Source: Akkermansiaceae bacterium (GTDB lineage: Bacteria; Verrucomicrobiota; Verrucomicrobiia; Verrucomicrobiales; Akkermansiaceae). Taken from it: a DNA stretch of 9,849 bases. The position numbers and the translations under genes were made by a program. The DNA lies in assembly GCA_903909905.1 (NCBI GenBank), contig CAIVXP010000103.1:1-9849 (forward strand), given 5' to 3'. Positions within the stretch are counted from its first letter, which is position 1. Each line of letters opens with the position of its first letter. Under the pieces are notes generated by a model. That model ran no database searches, was not told where the DNA came from, and worked only from the letters and a program-made list of their open reading frames with translations. Of the stretch, positions 6,674 to 9,849 are shown in pieces.

Positions 6674-7195
6674 ATGTCCGACCAAGAAACCAATCAGGAA
6701 ACCGAAGCCGAAGTGAAGGCTGCCGCAGCGGCCCCAGCGCCGGAGGCAGTTGCCGAGGCTCCCAAGAAGGAAGCCAAGCGCGACATTTTCGCCGAGATCG
6801 GCGGAGGTGAAGAGGAGATCAAGATCCACAAAGCGAAGGGTTCGAAGAACGTCTCCCGCGGAGTGGTCCATGTGACCGCCACCTTCAACAACACCTTGGT
6901 CAGCGTGACCGATGTCAACGGCAATGCGATCGGTTGGTCGACTGCCGGCAAGATGGGCTTCAAGGGATCACGCAAGAGCACCGCATACGCCGCGCAGGTG
7001 GTGTCGCAAGACGCCTGCCGCCAAGCGATGGGCCATGGCCTCAAGGAGGTCGATGTCCGCGTCAAGGGTCCAGGTTCTGGCCGTGAGTCCGCGGTTCGCG
7101 CCGTGCAAGGCCTTGGCTTGGAAATCCTTTCCATTCGCGACGTGACTCCGATTCCGCACAATGGCTGCCGCCCGAAGAAGGCTCGCCGCGTTTAA
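6674..7195 (+). CDS. rpsK: 30S ribosomal protein S11 (uS11) with N-terminal extension
   Basis: Residues from about 45 to the end align with the whole of bacterial S11: [40 protein letters not shown], the [10 protein letters not shown] loop and the invariant C-terminus [19 protein letters not shown]11 lies on the platform of the 30S subunit near the mRNA exit and the Shine-Dalgarno/anti-Shine-Dalgarno helix. The product is 173 residues against about 129 in E. coli. The extra 44 residues are acidic and alanine-rich ([14 protein letters not shown], then [15 protein letters not shown]) and end in [19 protein letters not shown]. The ATG at 6674 is 19 bp after rpsM, and I see no internal ATG that would give a normal-length S11 (the next in-frame Met is in AGKMGF, inside the domain), so the extension appears genuine. 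No Shine-Dalgarno motif precedes the start. Confidence 0.97.
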   Translation: MSDQETNQETEAEVKAAAAAPAPEAVAEAPKKEAKRDIFAEIGGGEEEIKIHKAKGSKNVSRGVVHVTATFNNTLVSVTDVNGNAIGWSTAGKMGFKGSRKSTAYAAQVVSQDACRQAMGHGLKEVDVRVKGPGSGRESAVRAVQGLGLEILSIRDVTPIPHNGCRPKKARRV

Positions 7196-7219
7196 TATCC
7201 AACTTACTTATTTCACAAC

Positions 7220-7831
7220 ATGGCTCGTTACACAGGTCCCCGTACCAAGATCAGCCGCCGTTTTGGCGTCGCACTCTTTGGCTCTTCCAAGGCGCTTGAG
7301 CGTCGCAACTTCCCGCCCGGTCAGCACGGTGTGCGCGCCGGTCGCAAGAAGAAGAGCGAATACTCCGTCGCACTTGGCGAAAAGCAAAAGCTCCGCTTCC
7401 AATACGGCGTGCTCGAGAAGCAGTTCCGCGGTTACTACGAAGAAGCCGCAAGGCGTCGTGGTGTGACCGGTGTGATCCTTCTCCAGTTGCTTGAAACCCG
7501 TCTGGACAATGTTTGCTATCGCGCCGGTTTCGGTAACTCCCGTCAGGCTGCGCGCCAAATCGTCAACCACGGCCACATCCTTGTGAACGGTCACTGCGTC
7601 GACATTGCGAGCTATCAAGTCAAGCCAGGCGATGTCATCAAGGTCGGTGCCAAGCCTTCCTCACAGCAGCTCGTCATTCGCATGACCGACCTTACCCAAT
7701 CAATGCCTTCGTGCGATTGGCTCAATGTTGATAAGGACAAGCTTGAGGTCACCGTTTCGCGAGTGCCTGAGCGCTCCGACATCGATCCGGTCGTCAACGA
7801 GCAGCTCATCGTCGAGCTTTATTCGCGCTGA
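7220..7831 (+). CDS. rpsD: 30S ribosomal protein S4 (uS4)
   Basis: The 203-residue product begins MARYTGPRTKISRRFGVALFG and contains the S4 RNA-binding domain from about residue 92: ETRLDNVCYRAGFGNSRQAARQIVNHGHILVNG, then VKPGDVIKVG. The end, NEQLIVELYSR, is typical. S4 is a primary 16S rRNA binding protein that starts assembly of the 30S body. The N-terminal region lacks the four-cysteine zinc site of some S4 proteins, so it is the zinc-free form. It is the last gene of the cluster, 24 bp after rpsK, and a strong hairpin follows 23 bp after the stop. In many bacteria rpoA and rplQ come next; here the cluster ends. S4 could repress its own operon through the rpsM leader. No Shine-Dalgarno motif precedes ATG 7220. 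Confidence 0.97.
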   Translation: MARYTGPRTKISRRFGVALFGSSKALERRNFPPGQHGVRAGRKKKSEYSVALGEKQKLRFQYGVLEKQFRGYYEEAARRRGVTGVILLQLLETRLDNVCYRAGFGNSRQAARQIVNHGHILVNGHCVDIASYQVKPGDVIKVGAKPSSQQLVIRMTDLTQSMPSCDWLNVDKDKLEVTVSRVPERSDIDPVVNEQLIVELYSR

Positions 7832-7854
7832 TTTTTTCAGGTCATCAATTTCTC

Positions 7855-7891
7855 CAAAAGCCCGGGAATTTCCCGGGCTTTTGTGTTTTTT
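7855..7891 (+). terminator. Strong rho-independent terminator of the rpsM-rpsK-rpsD operon
   Basis: A perfect 12 bp stem, CAAAAGCCCGGG with CCCGGGCTTTTG (7855-7866 and 7872-7883), encloses the loop AATTT, and the sequence runs on as TGTTTTTT. It lies 23 bp after the rpsD stop. The A-run in the left arm gives a short T-run on the opposite strand, so it may also stop transcripts coming from recF. Confidence 0.9.
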
Positions 7892-7920
7892 GGGGAACCA
7901 CGAAAGCCATGAAAATTGAT

Positions 7921-7941
7921 GAAAGGACGGGACGTCCTTTC
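7921..7941 (-). terminator. Hairpin just after recF, possible terminator
   Basis: Three bases past the recF stop codon, on the minus strand, is an 8 bp perfect stem, GAAAGGAC with GTCCTTTC, around a 5-base loop. It is followed by ATCAATTTTC, which is not a proper U-tract. It may protect the 3' end or act together with the strong palindrome at 7855-7883. Confidence 0.35.
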
Positions 7942-7944
7942 CGC

Positions 7945-9012
7945 TTATGCAGGACTTGCCGAGCAGGTGCCTGCCTTGATGGCGAAGCGGGCGATTGGGC
8001 CGAGGCTATGGGTGGATTTCAGCCAATCAAGGTGGGTGGTGGTGATCCACTTTTGGGCGTTTGCGGGCATGTGGCTGATGAGTGCGTTGCGGCGGAGGGG
8101 GTCGAGTTCGCCGAAGATGTCGTCGAGCAGGTAGACCGGGGTGGATTTGGCGGCGGTTTCGAGCAAGCGGCCTTGCGCGAGTTTGAGGGCGAGCGCGATC
8201 GTGCGTTGTTGGCCTTCGCTGGCGAAATCGGCGGCGGGTTTGCCGTCGATGCGCAGCGAGATGTCATCGCGGTGGGGGCCGACCACCGATTGGCGGGTGC
8301 GTCGTTCGCGTTCGCGGGCGTCAATGATCGACTGGTGGAGATCGGGTCCGCTGGCCGGGATATAATCGAGCGTGAGCGATTCGTTTTTGCCGCTGATGGT
8401 CGCCTGTGCTTCGGCAGCGAAGGGGTTGAGTTGCGCGATCATTTGCGCGCGGGCGCGGACGATTTGGCTGCCGTGTTCGACGAGGATCTGATCGTAGGAG
8501 AGGATTTCTTTTTCGCGGCCGTGGCCTTCGCGCAGCAGCAGGTTTTTGGCGAGCAGCGCGCGACGGTAGCGAGCCAATGAGCGGCGGTAGGCGGGGTTGA
8601 TTTGCGAGCCGATAAAATCGAGATAGCGTCGTCGGGTTTCGCCGGGGCCGCGGATGAGCTCAAGGTCTTCATTGCCCATCCATACGATGAGGCCGCCCTG
8701 TGCGAGGTAGTCCGAGCGGCTGGCGCAGGGTGTGTTGTCCTGTTTGAGGATGATGCCGCTGCGGTTCCATTTCACCTGTCGTTCTTCGTTCCATGCGTTG
8801 CCGGCGATGCCGAATCCATCTTTGCCAAAACGAGCGAGCGTGGCGAGTCGGTGGCTGCGTGGGGATTGCAGTCGCACCAGCATGCAGATCGCTTCGAGGA
8901 TCGAGGTTTTCCCTTGGGCATTGTCGCCGGTGAGGATGGCGCCGGCTTCGGGTGCTTCGAGATCGAGCGACTCAAAGCACCTGAAGTCCATCAATCGCAG
9001 CGAGCGGATCAC
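7945..9012 (-). CDS. recF: DNA replication/repair protein RecF
   Basis: The 355-residue product is a RecF ATPase of the SMC/ABC-like class, which loads RecA at single-strand gaps together with RecO and RecR. Visible motifs are the N-terminus IRSLRLMDFRCFESLDLE, Walker A GDNAQGKTS (29-37), RGPGETRRRYLDF (121-133), GPHRDD (245-250), the ABC signature SEGQQR (265-270), and Walker B VYLLDD with D297-D298 followed by IFGELD. Length agrees with the family (about 355-370). The frame is open to a TTG at 9072, but GTG 9012 gives the typical RecF beginning and is preferred; there is no Shine-Dalgarno motif. recF commonly sits beside dnaA, dnaN and gyrB; here it stands alone between rpsD (convergent) and xseA (divergent). 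Confidence 0.95.
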   Translation of the reverse strand: MIRSLRLMDFRCFESLDLEAPEAGAILTGDNAQGKTSILEAICMLVRLQSPRSHRLATLARFGKDGFGIAGNAWNEERQVKWNRSGIILKQDNTPCASRSDYLAQGGLIVWMGNEDLELIRGPGETRRRYLDFIGSQINPAYRRSLARYRRALLAKNLLLREGHGREKEILSYDQILVEHGSQIVRARAQMIAQLNPFAAEAQATISGKNESLTLDYIPASGPDLHQSIIDARERERRTRQSVVGPHRDDISLRIDGKPAADFASEGQQRTIALALKLAQGRLLETAAKSTPVYLLDDIFGELDPLRRNALISHMPANAQKWITTTHLDWLKSTHSLGPIARFAIKAGTCSASPA

Positions 9013-9134
9013 GGGGTTTTCATAACGCCGGAATTCGCGTGTGGAAAGCGGGCAATCGAAGTGGGCGGGCAAATTGTTTTTTTGCGGGAAATTTTCCTAC
9101 TCGATCATTTTCCGTGTGGCTGGCAGATTTGGGC
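9013..9134. promoter_or_regulatory. Divergent intergenic region between recF and xseA
   Basis: This 122 bp stretch must hold the start signals for two divergent genes. On the recF strand TTTCCA (9047-9042) and TATGAA (9024-9019) are 17 bp apart and would start transcription almost at the recF GTG. On the xseA strand I see a run of seven T at 9077-9083 but no convincing -35/-10 pair. No LexA-type palindrome was recognised. Both promoters are inferred from position. Confidence 0.3.
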
Positions 9135-9849
9135 GTGGATTTGTTTTCGCGTTCCAAGCCCGTCGCGGATGCTGCCTTGTCGGTGACGCAACTTTTGCGG
9201 CGGATGAAGTTTGTTCTCGAGGGCGAGATTGGCGAGCTGTGGGTCGAGGGCGAAGTCTCGAACCTCAAGAAACAGGGAAGCGGGCATTGGTATTTTACGC
9301 TCAAGGACGAAGGCGCGCAGATCCAGTGCGTGATGTTTTCCGCAGCGAGACGCGAGGGTTCGGTAGCTTTGGTGGATGGCGCCAAGGTGCGGGTGTTTGC
9401 TGAGGCCAGCGTCTATGAGGCACGCGGGCAATTGCAGGTCATCGTGCGGCAAGTCGAGCGTGCCGGAGCGGGGGACTTGCAGGCGAAGTTCGAGCAACTC
9501 AAGCGGCGTCTGCAGGAAGAGGGATTGTTTGATGCAGAACGCAAAAAACCGCTGCCGTTTTTCCCGCGCGTGGTGGGTATCGTGACATCAGAGTCGGGTG
9601 CGGCTTTGCAGGACATGCTGAATGTCTTGTCGCGGCGCGCGCCATGGGTGAAGGCGGTGCTTTATCCGGTGAGAGTGCAGGGAAAAGGGGCGGAGGTTGA
9701 AATTGCGAAGGCGATCGAAAGGATGGGGCAGCCGGATGATTTTGGTTTGCCGCGCTGCCAGGTTTTAATCGTCGGGCGTGGCGGCGGATCCATCGAGGAC
9801 CTTTGGAACTTCAATGAGGAAATTGTGGCGCGCGCGATTGCCGCTTGTC
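9135..9849 (+). CDS. xseA: Exodeoxyribonuclease VII large subunit (partial, 3' end missing)
   Basis: The frame is open for 238 codons to the right edge. Residues about 15-107 form the N-terminal OB-fold nucleic-acid-binding domain (LSVTQLLRRMKFVLEGEIGELWVEGEVSNL, then GHWYFTLKDEGAQIQCVMF). The start of the catalytic domain follows, with VVGIVTSESGAALQDMLNVL (147-165), LYPVRVQGKGA and the hallmark GRGGGS (214-219) followed by IEDLWNFNEE. With the small subunit XseB, ExoVII degrades single-stranded DNA from both ends and takes part in repair. The start is chosen at GTG 9135, giving the usual MDLFS-type beginning. Another GTG at 9114 and TTGs at 9129 and 9141 are in frame, and no ATG occurs before residue 24, so the exact start is unsure. 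It is divergent from recF. Confidence 0.95.
   Translation, partial: MDLFSRSKPVADAALSVTQLLRRMKFVLEGEIGELWVEGEVSNLKKQGSGHWYFTLKDEGAQIQCVMFSAARREGSVALVDGAKVRVFAEASVYEARGQLQVIVRQVERAGAGDLQAKFEQLKRRLQEEGLFDAERKKPLPFFPRVVGIVTSESGAALQDMLNVLSRRAPWVKAVLYPVRVQGKGAEVEIAKAIERMGQPDDFGLPRCQVLIVGRGGGSIEDLWNFNEEIVARAIAAC

Noticed and set aside
7909..8580. A 223-codon open frame on the plus strand opposite recF
   Set aside because: It is antisense to clear RecF motifs, is low in complexity with many Gly, Ala, Asp and Glu, and matches no family I know. It is a mirror of the G+C-biased codons of recF.
8602..9186. A 194-codon open frame on the plus strand opposite the 5' half of recF
   Set aside because: It overlaps recF and runs into the xseA start in a different frame, and its product looks like an antisense shadow with no family motif.
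1..9849. tRNA genes, CRISPR arrays, insertion sequences, attachment sites
   Set aside because: Reading both strands I found no cloverleaf-like segment, no regularly spaced direct repeats, no transposase-like product and no terminal inverted repeats.

Overview
The window is ordinary bacterial chromosome with dense coding and a moderately high G+C content. I see no phage, insertion sequence, CRISPR array, tRNA or rRNA. The best taxonomic guess is a member of the Verrucomicrobiota or the wider PVC group. That guess rests on the MoxR/DUF58/BatA-like/VWA-amidotransferase-like gene set, on the divergence of the ribosomal proteins from proteobacterial ones, and on the absence of Shine-Dalgarno motifs. 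It is an inference, because no marker here is diagnostic by eye.

Layout. (1) Positions 1-5221, minus strand: a compact operon read right to left. It encodes a MoxR AAA+ ATPase, a DUF58 protein, a BatA-like membrane protein with a VWA domain, and a second membrane VWA protein with a glutamine-amidotransferase-like C-terminal part, which runs off the left edge. Gaps are 15, 18 and 25 bp. (2) Positions 5328-6062, plus strand: a two-gene toxin-antitoxin module (AbrB-fold VapB, PIN-domain VapC) with a candidate promoter and palindrome. (3) Positions 6063-7891, plus strand: an untranslated leader of up to about 220 nt, then rpsM (S13), rpsK (S11, with an unusual acidic/alanine-rich N-terminal extension of about 44 residues) and rpsD (S4), closed by a strong hairpin terminator. 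The usual neighbours rpmJ, rpoA and rplQ are absent. (4) Positions 7945-9012, minus strand: recF, convergent with rpsD. (5) Positions 9135-9849, plus strand: the start of xseA (exonuclease VII large subunit), divergent from recF and cut by the right edge.

How the genes work together. The left operon looks like a MoxR chaperone system: the AAA+ ATPase plus three metal-binding (MIDAS) VWA-type modules, two of them membrane-anchored, presumably acting on envelope or metalloprotein substrates. The VapBC pair is a self-contained autoregulated module. The three ribosomal proteins are a core piece of the alpha operon and may be regulated by S4. RecF and XseA are both DNA-repair proteins and share a 122 bp divergent intergenic region.

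No clearly undescribed system stands out. The most interesting points are the S11 N-terminal extension, the absence of a recognisable Shine-Dalgarno sequence at all 11 starts, the truncated alpha-operon context, and the composition of the MoxR operon.
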